Source: a virus
Length of the DNA stretch: 64,000 nt
Strand: one strand, 5' to 3'
IMG/VR virus record: IMGVR_UViG_3300047497_000079
Location: 1-64,000 of that record
Part shown: piece by piece, positions 7,389 through 16,371 of the stretch
How positions within the stretch are numbered: position 1 is the first letter of the stretch
Layout of the letters: the number at the start of each line of letters is the position of its first letter
The notes under the pieces: model-generated
Told to the model about the DNA's origin: nothing
The model's input: the letters and a program-made list of their open reading frames with translations, nothing else
Databases searched by the model: none
Position numbers and translations under genes: made by a program

Positions 7389-7820
7389 ATGACAAGAGAC
7401 TGGGAAAGTGAAGTCAAAGAAGCGATTGCAACTCGCAAAAGAGAAATCATGCTTCTTGAAGGATACCTAAAATCCCGGAGTTCGGTCGATCACCTGCTGT
7501 CAGGAGCTGGCCGTCGAAAGATGCCAGCTAGTTATGAGTCCAGAGATTTGATGACCGAATCTGGGACTACCGAAGAAATTCTCCCCACGGTATCTGGCCG
7601 TGTTGGGAAGGCGATCTCCCCCGAGACCAAGCAAATGTTAGAGCAAGCCGTTGAAATCGTAAGGCTTGCTGGCGGAAAGCCCGTCGCTACGAGCGTCCTG
7701 ATGGAAGAACTTAAAAAGCGTGGTATCAAAAATCCAGGCTCAATTTCCAACATCACGAAGAAGCTCGAACGAGATGGAAGGCTTTTGAATATTCCGCGTA
7801 CGGGATGGACGCTCGCCTAA
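7389..7820 (+). CDS. Winged-helix DNA-binding protein (143 aa)
   Basis: N-terminal 40 residues are a charged helix (possible dimerisation). The C-terminal 70 residues (from ISPETKQMLEQAVEIV to IPRTGWTLA) have the pattern of a winged helix: helix, VATSVLMEELKKRG helix, SISNITKKLERDGRL recognition helix, then the wing. ATG 7389 is preferred to a GTG at 7341, which lies inside the operator-like repeat. Likely a phage transcription regulator controlling itself. Confidence 0.65.
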   Translation: MTRDWESEVKEAIATRKREIMLLEGYLKSRSSVDHLLSGAGRRKMPASYESRDLMTESGTTEEILPTVSGRVGKAISPETKQMLEQAVEIVRLAGGKPVATSVLMEELKKRGIKNPGSISNITKKLERDGRLLNIPRTGWTLA

Positions 7821-7850
7821 TACGGTTTTCACTACAATCAAAGCAGTTCA

Positions 7851-7876
7851 AGGGGGCCTCGCGGCTCCCTTTTTCT
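7851..7876 (+). terminator. Intrinsic terminator
   Basis: AGGGGGCC-TCGC-GGCTCCCT stem followed by TTTTC. Confidence 0.65.
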
Positions 7877-7906
7877 GTTCTCTCTTGTCGTTCTTAGTCC
7901 ATTTTG

Positions 7907-8911
7907 ATGAAGGTCAAGGTGGTCGCGGCGCTTAGCCGCAGTTCAACCCCAACTATAGGGGTCATCCGAAAGATGAGAAATATATCCTTGAGCCAAGTGA
8001 TCCTTGGCGCAGGTGGGGCGGGGATCATGGCTTGCCAGATCTTCGCAGCATATTCGAACGGTCTTAAACAAGCTCTCGACGGCTCGCTGGAAAGCCAGTT
8101 CTTCGGTATCGCTTTCGTAAGCGTCGTCGTCATCACACCATTCATTCTACCGCGTGCTTTCAGCACTGCACGCACTGTGGTCGGTAAAGCGGCCGGATTC
8201 CTGTTGTGGTTCATTGGTTTTGCATTCGTGCTCTACAATGCCGCGACGTTCACTTTCTCCAACCGGGCAGAGATGGTTGACGTGAAGGTGGTCAAAGTCG
8301 GAACCTACGACTTGGCGAAAGCCAAGCTTGAAAGGGCCAATGGGGATCGCGACAAGCAGAAGTCCAATCCCAGATGGGACAGGACGGACGGCTGCACCAA
8401 AATTCGCAACGACGCAGACGCACAGTTCTGTGACGTTGTGAGGGCTACAGTGAAGGAAATCCATGATGCAGAGGACGGTATGAAGGGGGGGAAGCCCCGA
8501 TACGCCGACCCTGCTGTTCATATTCTCTCGTGGATTACGGGGGTATCGGAGGAGACAGTGGAAATGGTTTTGCCCATTGCGCTCGCCGTTACTCTGGAAT
8601 GTCTGGCGTCTGGCGTCTGGTGGCTTGCGCTATCAGGGGCTGAGAGTATTGCAGAACCTGCCGTTCAAATAACCCCGCTCGAAAGCGTCCCGGAGGAGGA
8701 TGACCGTCCTTCCAAAACCGATGAGGAACTCTATCCCGAATTGGTCTTTTCTGACGGTTCTGACTATAAGCCTCGTGCTTTAGGTCGTCCCCTCCGCCCC
8801 AGAACGAAACATGCGTGGATCATTCCACCAATTGATGGACGCACTCTTAGGCCGTTTAGGCGGCCACAGAATGATAACGCGCCCTTGGGGAGCGCGACCG
8901 AAGATGATTAA
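7907..8911 (+). CDS. Multi-pass phage membrane protein (334 aa)
   Basis: Four hydrophobic segments: about residues 25-45, 60-80, 92-112 and 220-240, separated by a charged helical loop (about 115-215, with DRDKQKSNPRWDR and two Cys). The C-terminal 80 residues are polar, Pro-rich and probably cytoplasmic. Similar proteins of unknown function occur in rhizobial phages and prophages, by my recollection. The ATG follows the TTAGTCCATTTT motif directly with no good SD, unlike its neighbours. A start at the later ATG (MRNISLSQ) is possible. Confidence 0.65.
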   Translation: MKVKVVAALSRSSTPTIGVIRKMRNISLSQVILGAGGAGIMACQIFAAYSNGLKQALDGSLESQFFGIAFVSVVVITPFILPRAFSTARTVVGKAAGFLLWFIGFAFVLYNAATFTFSNRAEMVDVKVVKVGTYDLAKAKLERANGDRDKQKSNPRWDRTDGCTKIRNDADAQFCDVVRATVKEIHDAEDGMKGGKPRYADPAVHILSWITGVSEETVEMVLPIALAVTLECLASGVWWLALSGAESIAEPAVQITPLESVPEEDDRPSKTDEELYPELVFSDGSDYKPRALGRPLRPRTKHAWIIPPIDGRTLRPFRRPQNDNAPLGSATEDD

Positions 8912-8936
8912 GGGGAGCTTTCGGCTCCCCTTTTTT
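8912..8936. terminator. Bidirectional terminator between convergent genes
   Basis: GGGGAGC-TTTCG-GCTCCCC stem with a T6 tract on the plus strand, lying between the end of the plus-strand membrane gene and the minus-strand lysis pair. Confidence 0.7.
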
Positions 8937-9201
8937 ATTTGTAAATTTTGATGATGTGAGCGGAGGTCGGAGAGCCACAGACGGGTTCCCGGTCTTGATC
9001 CGCTTTATATCCAAGGGTTTGTTCGTGCCGCATAATTCGCAGGTGCTGACCCGAAAATTCGAGGATCAGTGCGGTGGATATAAACACCCAGACGGCCGCA
9101 ACTGCCGAGGCCAGATATAACTTGTACTCACTTGGAGTGAGGTGGCGTCCGTCGCCGCCTTGGCTTTTTGGTATCGGATTGGTTATTGTTTTCATCGACA
9201 T
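8935..9201 (-). CDS. Small single-pass membrane protein, possible lysis accessory (88 aa)
   Basis: Overlaps the end of the holin-like gene by about 70 bases in another frame, an arrangement common for holin/spanin pairs. One hydrophobic segment (about residues 28-48, LASAVAAVWVFISTALILEF) follows a polar N-terminus; the remaining 40 residues contain one Cys. An i-spanin role is possible but the expected long coiled periplasmic domain is short. Start is uncertain among three closely spaced codons. Confidence 0.5.
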   Translation of the reverse strand: MSMKTITNPIPKSQGGDGRHLTPSEYKLYLASAVAAVWVFISTALILEFSGQHLRIMRHEQTLGYKADQDREPVCGSPTSAHIIKIYK

Positions 9202-9472
9202 GAACAAAGAAACGCCCTTGAAAGAAAGTGAAAATAGCTTCTAATACCTCGGTACCAGCAAAGCCACCGAGGGCTGCCGAGACAAGTACCCAGGAATCGA
9301 TTGAGGTCAATCCGATTACAGTTTCGGCCGTGGTGTAACCCGAAAACATAGAAACAAGAGCATTTATGTATAGGATACGCCATGAAAATAGATGTCTCTT
9401 CTGAATATAACCGTCAAGATGCTTTGCTATACCGCCGATCATTGCCAGCATTAAAACGTGTATTGTCAGCAT
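9128..9472 (-). CDS. Holin-like membrane protein (114 aa)
   Basis: Three hydrophobic segments (about residues 2-16, 30-50, 60-85) followed by a Lys/Arg/Asn-rich cytoplasmic tail, the topology of class I phage holins; resembles phage-lysis S-type proteins of similar size. It would release the GH108 endolysin encoded at 31173. A late-promoter-like box sits upstream on the same strand (9500-9507). SD is weak. Confidence 0.6.
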   Translation of the reverse strand: MLTIHVLMLAMIGGIAKHLDGYIQKRHLFSWRILYINALVSMFSGYTTAETVIGLTSIDSWVLVSAALGGFAGTEVLEAIFTFFQGRFFVHVDENNNQSDTKKPRRRRTPPHSK

Positions 9473-9499
9473 GTGATCGCGAAATATTCGGTTATTAAG

Positions 9500-9507
9500 T
9501 ATTTAGG
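9500..9507 (-). promoter_or_regulatory. Candidate T4-type late promoter box for the holin-like gene
   Basis: Reads CCTAAATA on the minus strand, 27 bases before the holin-like start. It differs from TATAAATA at two positions but matches the ACTAAATA form used upstream of the gp25- and DUF4815-type genes. Confidence 0.4.
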
Positions 9508-9589
9508 ATATGTGAACTCTAGGACTTTCGGCCACTGCTTCAACTTAACGGCTTTTAGCCACATACTGTGGACATAGGAGGAGAATAAG

Positions 9590-9781
9590 ATGTTTGTACT
9601 CAAAATAGACACAGGTAATGCTGCGTTTGAAGACGACCCCAACTATGAACTCGCCAGAATTCTTCGTGCCGTCGCAGATAAAGTAGAGAACGGCCATGCA
9701 GATGGCCGCTGCTATGATATCAACGGCAATAAGGTTGGAAGTTGGGCAGTTGGTGTCGTCGACATCCCAAATCCGGAATAA
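9590..9781 (+). CDS. Hypothetical small protein (63 aa)
   Basis: Last member of the left small-gene array: TTTTAGCCACAT motif then ATAGGAGGAGAATAAG before the ATG. Sequence LARILRAVADKVENGHADGRCYDINGNKVGSW resembles short phage proteins of this type with a helical start and a beta-hairpin end. Function unknown. Confidence 0.7.
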   Translation: MFVLKIDTGNAAFEDDPNYELARILRAVADKVENGHADGRCYDINGNKVGSWAVGVVDIPNPE

Positions 9782-9790
9782 GATTTGTTA

Positions 9791-9823
9791 ACCCCTGTCG
9801 CGCGAGCGCCGGGGGTTTTTTTG
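9791..9823 (+). terminator. Intrinsic terminator before the virion block
   Basis: ACCCC/GGGGT stem with internal GC-rich hairpin, followed by T7. Confidence 0.65.
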
Positions 9824-9844
9824 TGCCTTTTTTCTGGCCGGGGG

Positions 9845-9852
9845 CATAAATA
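9845..9852 (+). promoter_or_regulatory. T4-type late promoter box (CATAAATA)
   Basis: Matches TATAAATA at seven of eight positions, 20 bases before the hub gene start and directly after a terminator. Confidence 0.65.
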
Positions 9853-9872
9853 TCCAAAACTTAGTTGGTTAC

Positions 9873-11399
9873 TTGGCTACTTCGTCCTCCCCTCCCGCGA
9901 TACCCGGCGCAATCGACCTCGGATACGTCAATCTCACGAGCTACGACGGCTCGGAAACTCAGAACGTCTCTGAGATGGTCCGCGAGTTCAACATCTACGA
10001 GTCGATCTGGTCGAACCACATCCGGGCCGACGTAATGATCGAGGACGCCCTGGCGCTCACGACCCGCCTCCCCATCGTTGGTGATGAGACGTTATCGTTC
10101 CAGTTCCGCACGCCTTCGGAGTCGCCCAACAGCTTCAGTTACAACTGGGTCCAAACCCAGTTCTACGTTTCGAAGCTCAAGGAATTCAACATCACGAAGA
10201 CGCGTACGGCGATCTATGCGTTGGAACTGATCCCGCCTTCGCAGTTCAAAAATCTGACACAGACGATCAACATCGCGTACGGCCCGGATCTGATCTCGAA
10301 TATGGCCTCGAAGGTCTTTCAGCTCCTGGGTTTGACCGGGGGTGGGATCGGTGGAATTGCGTCCGCCGCCGCATCAGGGAATATCGTCGGTACCGCGGCC
10401 GCCATAGCCTCTACGGCCACCGGAAACCCCTTGGGGGTCGAAGTAGAGGCATCCACGGGCCAGCATCAGTTTACGATCCCCAATATGTCTCCTCATGAGA
10501 CCCTGAACTTTCTCGCTTCCGAGGCTCAATCCGCCGCGAACAAGCCATCCAACTATGTGTTTTTCCAGACCCACAAGCAGTATTTCTTTTGTTCGGTCGA
10601 TTACCTCATAAAGAAATCGCAGACCATTCAGAATTATTACTGCTTCGAACAGTCGCTTCCTAACGATCCCACCAACTCATCGGGCACGGGTTCGTCGACA
10701 ACTTCCACCTCTAATGGAACCGACTTCAGGACCATGACAGGTCTACGTTTCCGGTCTCTATTCGACATCGAGAAAGGGATCATCGACGGCCTGTACGACA
10801 ACACGGTGTATGCCATCGATCCCGTGTTGCAAAAGTTCGAGAAGGTCAAGGTCGGCCTGTACGATCACCTCGTTTATAATCAACAGTTTGGGGACTTCGC
10901 GCACGTCGGTGGCAACTCTGGACAGATTATCGCTCCGAACTCGAAGCTCATGAATCTACCGGGCCAATCCCATCAAAGGATGTTGATTACCAACCGAGCG
11001 CAGGATTCGACCTACGGCACCTATCCCCGCAAGCGGCAGGACTTTCTCCCATGGCTTGTGTCGGCGAATGCCCAGCTCGGAGCGACGGTCCTTGAATTCA
11101 CGATCCCAGGTGATTCCGACCGCTGCGCCGGTGATCTCATCAACATCTATTTCCAGGAGGTCGGGGGCACCGACGACGTCATAGGAGCCCTAAACCAGTA
11201 CTGGACAGGGACTTACTTGGTTACATCCGTCCGTCACAAGTACACCTACAACGCTCCGATGCCTTACACCACGATTATCGAGTGCGTGAAAAACGCGTTC
11301 GATGCGACCGTCTCCCATTCATCGGCTTCGGGTTCATCCTCGGCGACCTCTTCGACGATCTCCGCTCCCACGACGCCTTCGAACGCTCCGATTTCATGA
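9873..11399 (+). CDS. gp27: Baseplate hub protein, T4 gp27-like (508 aa)
   Basis: Probable hub protein that holds the spike and joins it to the tail tube. The N-terminal half has the pattern of gp27-like and phage tail protein D-like folds (EMVREFNIYESIWSNHIRAD, then short beta-rich domains); an Ala/Gly-rich insert follows at about residues 150-195. The last 40 residues are a Ser/Thr linker. It directly precedes the gp5-like spike gene, the order expected of hub and spike. No ATG is available; the TTG at 9873 opens the conserved sequence. Nothing resembling an SD is seen. Confidence 0.7.
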   Translation: MATSSSPPAIPGAIDLGYVNLTSYDGSETQNVSEMVREFNIYESIWSNHIRADVMIEDALALTTRLPIVGDETLSFQFRTPSESPNSFSYNWVQTQFYVSKLKEFNITKTRTAIYALELIPPSQFKNLTQTINIAYGPDLISNMASKVFQLLGLTGGGIGGIASAAASGNIVGTAAAIASTATGNPLGVEVEASTGQHQFTIPNMSPHETLNFLASEAQSAANKPSNYVFFQTHKQYFFCSVDYLIKKSQTIQNYYCFEQSLPNDPTNSSGTGSSTTSTSNGTDFRTMTGLRFRSLFDIEKGIIDGLYDNTVYAIDPVLQKFEKVKVGLYDHLVYNQQFGDFAHVGGNSGQIIAPNSKLMNLPGQSHQRMLITNRAQDSTYGTYPRKRQDFLPWLVSANAQLGATVLEFTIPGDSDRCAGDLINIYFQEVGGTDDVIGALNQYWTGTYLVTSVRHKYTYNAPMPYTTIIECVKNAFDATVSHSSASGSSSATSSTISAPTTPSNAPIS

Positions 11400-11404
11400 A
11401 CGGC

Positions 11405-11412
11405 GATAAATA
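11405..11412 (+). promoter_or_regulatory. T4-type late promoter box (GATAAATA)
   Basis: Between the hub and spike genes, 27 bases before the spike ATG. Confidence 0.65.
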
Positions 11413-11439
11413 TCTGAAAACATACGAGGTTATCTCCTG

Positions 11440-14100
11440 ATGCTTGGCCAGGAATTCATGGGGTTTGAATGGATTTGGTGGATGGGACGGGTCGAAAACA
11501 CCCAAGACCCCAAGGAACTCGGCCGGGTTAAGGTACGCATTTACGGATTTCACGCTCAGGACTATCAAAAGCTGCCGACCACGTCCTTACCGTGGGCACA
11601 GGTTATGATGCCTTGCACTTCTGCATCTCAGGGGGGCACGGGTCAGACCCATGGCCTCCAGGTAGGAAGCTGGGTCGGTGGCTTTTTTGCCGATGGCCGA
11701 AGGGGTCAGTATCCCGTCGTAATGGGTTCCTTTCACGGCGTTCATGCTACGGCTTACACCCAGTCAGATGGAGCTGGCGTATCCTCTGGCCTCGGGCCGA
11801 CAGGGGCCGTTAATACCCCTATTACGGGGGCAGGGACACCATCTCTAAGCTCATTGACGAGTTACACGGGCTCGGCAGCCTCGGCCATCTCCGCCCTCTC
11901 AGCGGGCTCAGGAACGGCGTCGACGGCCACCGCCGCTGCCGTATCGTCGGGTTCGATCTTGCCGTCCACGGGCCAGTCTGTGGCTGGTACGACGGCCATT
12001 TCGGGGTCATCCTCGATCTGGTCAGGGTCGGGTGTGTATTCGGACACTTCCTCGTTGTCTTCCAGCATTTTGACGCAGCAATCCACGATCCTCGGCGGCA
12101 CCAACGCTCAGATATTTCTCGCCACGCTTTTCATCGCAGATGCCGTTTCGACCTATGCCCAGAACGTCGACGGTGTAACCTTGATCGTGCCTGCGGGTGG
12201 CGGCGTGAATTCGGAGTCCCTGAACCATTCATCGGGCGAGTCCATCGATCTCATTCCCTCGGGCGGGTGGGATTATTCCTATTCAGTTCAGGACAGTTCT
12301 ACGGGCATCATTTACAACCAAGCTCAGATGTACGCCTCCATCGCCTCGGCGTTTGGCGCAAACAGAATAGGGATTCCACAGCTTGAATCTGGATCGACGA
12401 TGCCCTTGCATGTGCAGCTTTCGCAGGATCCATCAATAGGCGGCACGGGATATCCAGCGGGGATATGGGGTTATCCAGGTTCAAATACGGCAACCGCTTT
12501 TGGTCAGTCTGGTTCGTCCACGGCTGTCTCGGCAGCTTTTCTATCCAACTTTACATACACGGCCAACGGCGTTACGGGAGGCTTCACACCATCCTCTATC
12601 CCGAACATTTCGGCCCTGACCGCGGCCGCTTCAATAAATCAGACATCTTCCCTTTCTCCTCCGAGCATCATTCCGTCGACGACGAGCCCAGCGAGTATCA
12701 TTGGTCAGCTCGCCAACAATTCGTCGGGTGGTCCACTTAGCATTCCTTCATTAGCGAGCTACAATCCGATGAACGAATATTCGGGCGAGGCCGTTTCTAT
12801 CGGGCCATATGCCAAGAGCCCTGATAATCCAACGATCACGACCAAATCGGATCAAAATGCCGCACAAGATACGACCAGGTCTTACCCCTATCGGCTCGCG
12901 GACGGCGGTGCGGCTGGCGAAAAATTGTCTTCGGATGTCGGCTCAGCCACCACTGTAAAGACGTGGGTTGATCCCATGCTCAATGGCGTTGTGCTGGATT
13001 CGACACCGGGCGCAAACCGGGTGAAGATCGTAGCCCCTCTATCTTACCAGGAGTGGGATCAGCAGGGAAATCACACTCAACGAACGGGAGGAGACCATAC
13101 TTCGGTTTCTCGTGGTAACTATTCTCTCGCTGCTGATAAAAACCTCGCTCTCTCAGCAGGTAATGGTTCGGCTCGCCTTTGGGCTGCTGGTAACATTGAT
13201 CATAAATGCAATGGGTCGGCGACAATCGACGCCGGTGGCAGTTTGAACCTTACCTCTCTTGGGTCTGGTGTTTTAAAGTTTTCGGGTGATCTCGTGATCC
13301 AGGCTCGGTCGATTAAGTTAATTGCCGATGGCGGTGGCGTTGATATTCGAGCCGGGGATGAGATCAATCTTGAAGCCGGTGCCAACATGAACATCCAGTG
13401 CCCAGGCGATATGTCATTTGAAGCAAATGGAAACATCTACCAGGATACGCATGCAAACCTTATCAGCCGAGCGGACAAAGACATAGCCATTGGTTCTGGT
13501 GGTAACACGTCAATTCTCGCAAATACCAATATGATGGTCCAGTCGGCTACCGGAAGTATGTCGTTGACAGCACCAAGCGGTAACATTCTAGCCCAAGCAT
13601 TGGGGGAATATTCGCTCGGCACGGGTGGTCAAATCAAAATGCAATCTGGCGATTCCGTTAATATTCAGGCTGGTAGCGACGTTGTCATGCAGGGTAATCA
13701 CATTGACTGTAAGGGCATAGTAAGGGCTACTAAGTTTTCATCAAAGAATGTTCCGGATATTCCAGCCGTTGGTACTCCCTATGGTGAGCTGGCTTTAGGT
13801 ACTAATATGGGCGATGATCCAAATAGTCCTCAGTCATCAGATCCTGCTTCAACTGCTGCTGATCCAATGACGGCTATAAAAGCCAAGGCGAATACCCTCA
13901 GTCAGATCGGTCGTAACACAGGTTCTGGGGGAGGTTTAGTTGCTGCCTCATCTCGGGCGGTAGCGAGTGTAGATCCACAGGCGGTCGAAGGAACCGCTTC
14001 TTCGTTGTCTGCGACGTCTGTGACTCCAGCAGCAGTGACAAACTCTCAGGACTCCGCTTCGCAGGTGAATGATGCCGCTCCAACTACGACCTCGACATAA
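11440..14100 (+). CDS. gp5: Tail spike/needle with gp5-like OB fold and embedded peptidase-like domain (886 aa)
   Basis: Residues about 1-100 form the gp5-type OB fold (GRVENTQDPKELGRVKVRIY, PWAQVMMPCTS, VGSWVGGFFADG). A Ser/Thr-rich linker leads to a second domain (about 200-330) with NHSSGESIDLI (near 262) and MPLHVQL (near 321), a pattern like peptidase M15 zinc sites (H-x(3)-G-x(3)-D ... H). Residues about 500-760 repeat short beta strands ending in GD/GN turns, like the gp5 C-terminal triple-stranded needle (GDHTSVSRGNYSL onward). In T4 the embedded domain is a lysozyme; here a peptidase-like fold seems to take its place. SD is GAGG ten bases upstream. Confidence 0.75.
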   Translation: MLGQEFMGFEWIWWMGRVENTQDPKELGRVKVRIYGFHAQDYQKLPTTSLPWAQVMMPCTSASQGGTGQTHGLQVGSWVGGFFADGRRGQYPVVMGSFHGVHATAYTQSDGAGVSSGLGPTGAVNTPITGAGTPSLSSLTSYTGSAASAISALSAGSGTASTATAAAVSSGSILPSTGQSVAGTTAISGSSSIWSGSGVYSDTSSLSSSILTQQSTILGGTNAQIFLATLFIADAVSTYAQNVDGVTLIVPAGGGVNSESLNHSSGESIDLIPSGGWDYSYSVQDSSTGIIYNQAQMYASIASAFGANRIGIPQLESGSTMPLHVQLSQDPSIGGTGYPAGIWGYPGSNTATAFGQSGSSTAVSAAFLSNFTYTANGVTGGFTPSSIPNISALTAAASINQTSSLSPPSIIPSTTSPASIIGQLANNSSGGPLSIPSLASYNPMNEYSGEAVSIGPYAKSPDNPTITTKSDQNAAQDTTRSYPYRLADGGAAGEKLSSDVGSATTVKTWVDPMLNGVVLDSTPGANRVKIVAPLSYQEWDQQGNHTQRTGGDHTSVSRGNYSLAADKNLALSAGNGSARLWAAGNIDHKCNGSATIDAGGSLNLTSLGSGVLKFSGDLVIQARSIKLIADGGGVDIRAGDEINLEAGANMNIQCPGDMSFEANGNIYQDTHANLISRADKDIAIGSGGNTSILANTNMMVQSATGSMSLTAPSGNILAQALGEYSLGTGGQIKMQSGDSVNIQAGSDVVMQGNHIDCKGIVRATKFSSKNVPDIPAVGTPYGELALGTNMGDDPNSPQSSDPASTAADPMTAIKAKANTLSQIGRNTGSGGGLVAASSRAVASVDPQAVEGTASSLSATSVTPAAVTNSQDSASQVNDAAPTTTST

Positions 14101-14103
14101 AAC

Positions 14104-15720
14104 ATGGCCGACGCATTAACTGACCAAACTGGACTACCGCTATCAGAGGCATCTCCTAACGGTTACACGGGGGTTCCTCTCGGACAATACACGATTGCAG
14201 ATGGGGGCGTCCCAACCCTTAATCTAGGGGAACGTTCCGTAAGTTCAGGATCGTGGATGATTCCATCACCCCAGGATCTAGCAAATATATCAATGGCAAA
14301 TAAGCTAACGGGGGGAGGCCCTCAGAACATGGCCTCTAATATCGCAACGAATGCGGCAACCGGACAAGGAGGCAACTCTGGGTCTTTTGCTGCATCGGGA
14401 CAGCCCGTTAACCCCGTGCTAGTTTGTTCGGCTTCCGATGACTATGCCGCTGCGCAGATGATTTTATCCGAAACGCATGGTGCGCTCGCGGAGATGATCA
14501 GGATCGCCGAAGTCTTGCGTAATCGAGTTCTGATCGCGCAAGCCGGGCAGTCCAAGAAGGCTGGTACACCGAATGCCCCAACCGTAACGGGCCAGATTCT
14601 CGCTCCTGGTCAGTTTTCGGGGTACAACGGCATCACGGGATATGCTGGCGGCAAGGGGGCAAATTACCTCGCAACAAAGACTTATACGGGTAATGAACCT
14701 GAGTTTCAGAAGGCTCTCCAGGCATGGATGACGGCGAAGGCCGGCTCTAATCTGACGAACGGCGCTACGAATTTTTGGGCTACTAGCCTCGGAAATCGTG
14801 GAATGACCGTGCAGGCCGTGGGATCTGAGAATCTATTTCTGTCTCCTAATAATGGATACACTTACCAGAGTGCCGCGCTGCAAGCCGCTGGATCGACCAC
14901 CAACAGCCCGAGCGGCCCCGTGCAAGCTTCTAGCCCTGGACAGTATGTTGCTAACAATGTTCGAAACAACAATGCTGCTCAGTTCATGATTTCAACAGGG
15001 CATAATCCCACTGTTGCCGAAGCTTCCATAGTCGGACTGCCAAACTTTCCTCCGACTATTGCGCAGGCATGGGCGCGAGCTATGGCCAATAAGCGTGGCC
15101 ATATGACGATCCGCGAACTCATTGCCCGTCAGGACCAGGATTCTGCGGCATGGCAGATGTTTGCATCGACATATATGGGAACGGTTACTCATCCGTCTCT
15201 TTCGCCTATCGAACATCTTAATGCGTGGGTGCATTCGTTCTTTCGTGCAAATAAGAATGTCGCTATGCAAAAATGGAATCCGCTTGCCGTCAATACAAAT
15301 TTCACGAATTCGGTGAATCCGGCTTCTCTTTCGTCAAATATCGCGAGTTCTCTGTTAACGGCGATTACGGCAATTAATAACACATGGTCGACCTCGGGGC
15401 CTGACGGCCCGATTGCTCATGGTGTGCAGAACGTGATGGCAAACCTTCTAACGCCGGTTTCGTTAGCTACGGTACAGCCTACTCCGGCCGCAACTAATCC
15501 ATCACCGTCGCAAACACAGCTCGCACAAGCCAACACTCTTCAGCTTACTTCCGTGCTTGGCGATCCCGTGACGCTCGCATTACATTCAGAGGATATTTTG
15601 AACAATCTTGCAACGACGCCTTCCTCGGTCATCATTGCCAATCTTGCGTTTCCAGGAGCAACCAACATCTCGAATTTGACCTCGACTACGAATGGTGCAG
15701 TCGTGGGAGCATCTGCATGA
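14104..15720 (+). CDS. Baseplate-associated cell-wall hydrolase, SleB-like domain (538 aa)
   Basis: Residues about 113-245 match the SleB-type cell-wall hydrolase pattern: AAAQMILSETHG with the catalytic-type Glu, AEMIRIAEVLRNRV, GQFSGYNG, and ATNFWATSL near the end. A second region (about 285-390) contains TIRELIARQDQDSAAWQMF and may be structural. The C-terminus is Thr/Ala/Asn-rich. Its place directly after the spike gene and 3 bases from it suggests a tail-bound enzyme that opens peptidoglycan during injection. Overlaps the next gene by ATGA. Confidence 0.65.
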   Translation: MADALTDQTGLPLSEASPNGYTGVPLGQYTIADGGVPTLNLGERSVSSGSWMIPSPQDLANISMANKLTGGGPQNMASNIATNAATGQGGNSGSFAASGQPVNPVLVCSASDDYAAAQMILSETHGALAEMIRIAEVLRNRVLIAQAGQSKKAGTPNAPTVTGQILAPGQFSGYNGITGYAGGKGANYLATKTYTGNEPEFQKALQAWMTAKAGSNLTNGATNFWATSLGNRGMTVQAVGSENLFLSPNNGYTYQSAALQAAGSTTNSPSGPVQASSPGQYVANNVRNNNAAQFMISTGHNPTVAEASIVGLPNFPPTIAQAWARAMANKRGHMTIRELIARQDQDSAAWQMFASTYMGTVTHPSLSPIEHLNAWVHSFFRANKNVAMQKWNPLAVNTNFTNSVNPASLSSNIASSLLTAITAINNTWSTSGPDGPIAHGVQNVMANLLTPVSLATVQPTPAATNPSPSQTQLAQANTLQLTSVLGDPVTLALHSEDILNNLATTPSSVIIANLAFPGATNISNLTSTTNGAVVGASA

Positions 15721-16367
15721 TTGTTATTCCTGCCAATGCGCCGACCATTGATGCCAATTTTGTATACCAACCAGGAGTGATGATCTCGGACAGCGTCTCT
15801 CTTGATGCTCTAACGAGCGGTGACACGACCCCTAATTCACCGTTTCAGCTTCAAAGAACATCGCCGCTTTTCGTTGATTATGATCCATTGCAATTCGACC
15901 CGTTCGCTACCGGACGGCCGCCGTTGATCGCCCAGGACTGGCAGATCGCAGCTAACCTACAGTATCTTGCGTACGGCGTCGTGCAGCCTTTGCTTTCCTA
16001 TTTTGGCTGGGGAAATATCCAACCTCTATGTGCATATCTCGATCCAGAGCGATCCGCTCCTAATGCGACATTCAATGAATCAAAGCATTTTTCAGGAGAA
16101 GCTATAGATTTTACCGTGTTATCCTCTGCCTCTAACATTTATAATGTGCTCGGGGACGTGCTTTATGCCTTGAACGGAGCAAACGGCCTTCAGTTCGTCG
16201 AGATGGGTCTTTGTTACTCGGCGATTTCCTGGTTTCATGTCGGAATCGCCGGTCCTTATTCCTACTCTGGTGGTGATTATGTGAACCCGAGGATTTTTAC
16301 ACGCGATTTTGTATCCGGTGAAAGTTATACTGGCTTCTTTCCGTGCCGAGGGATTTCTTCTAACTGA
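15717..16367 (+). CDS. Peptidase M15-like tail protein (216 aa)
   Basis: Zinc-peptidase signature S-x-H-x-x-G-x-A-x-D is seen as SKHFSGEAIDF (about 122-132) and the second metal/catalytic segment as WFHVGI (about 171-176), as in M15 D-Ala-D-Ala carboxypeptidase/endolysin-type domains. Length is typical of a single such domain. Start overlaps the SleB-like gene stop (ATGA), so translation is coupled. Likely cleaves peptide cross-links locally at the baseplate. Confidence 0.65.
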   Translation: MIVIPANAPTIDANFVYQPGVMISDSVSLDALTSGDTTPNSPFQLQRTSPLFVDYDPLQFDPFATGRPPLIAQDWQIAANLQYLAYGVVQPLLSYFGWGNIQPLCAYLDPERSAPNATFNESKHFSGEAIDFTVLSSASNIYNVLGDVLYALNGANGLQFVEMGLCYSAISWFHVGIAGPYSYSGGDYVNPRIFTRDFVSGESYTGFFPCRGISSN

Positions 16368-16371
16368 CATG

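Larger units (their letters stand above)
338..9565 (+). repeat. Dispersed intergenic module: hairpin + TTAGYCAATTT + SD, about 21 copies
   Basis: Nearly every gene boundary in the first 9.6 kb carries the same layout: a GC-rich hairpin (often a TTCG or GNAA loop) just after the stop codon, a motif of form GTTAGCCAATTTT or GTTTGTCCATTT, then AAGGAGGT and the start codon. Motif copies: 378, 720, 999, 1361, 1625, 1923, 2238, 2513 (weak), 2876, 3374, 3614, 3881, 4226, 4526, 4992, 5290, 6277, 6553 (weak), 7160, 7894 and 9553. Hairpin examples: 1336-1355 (GGAGGGG-TTCG-CCCCTCC), 2214-2231, 2851-2872, 3349-3368, 4971-4990. Most hairpins lack a T tract, so they are more likely mRNA-stabilising or processing elements than terminators. 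The role of the motif is unknown. Confidence 0.8.
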
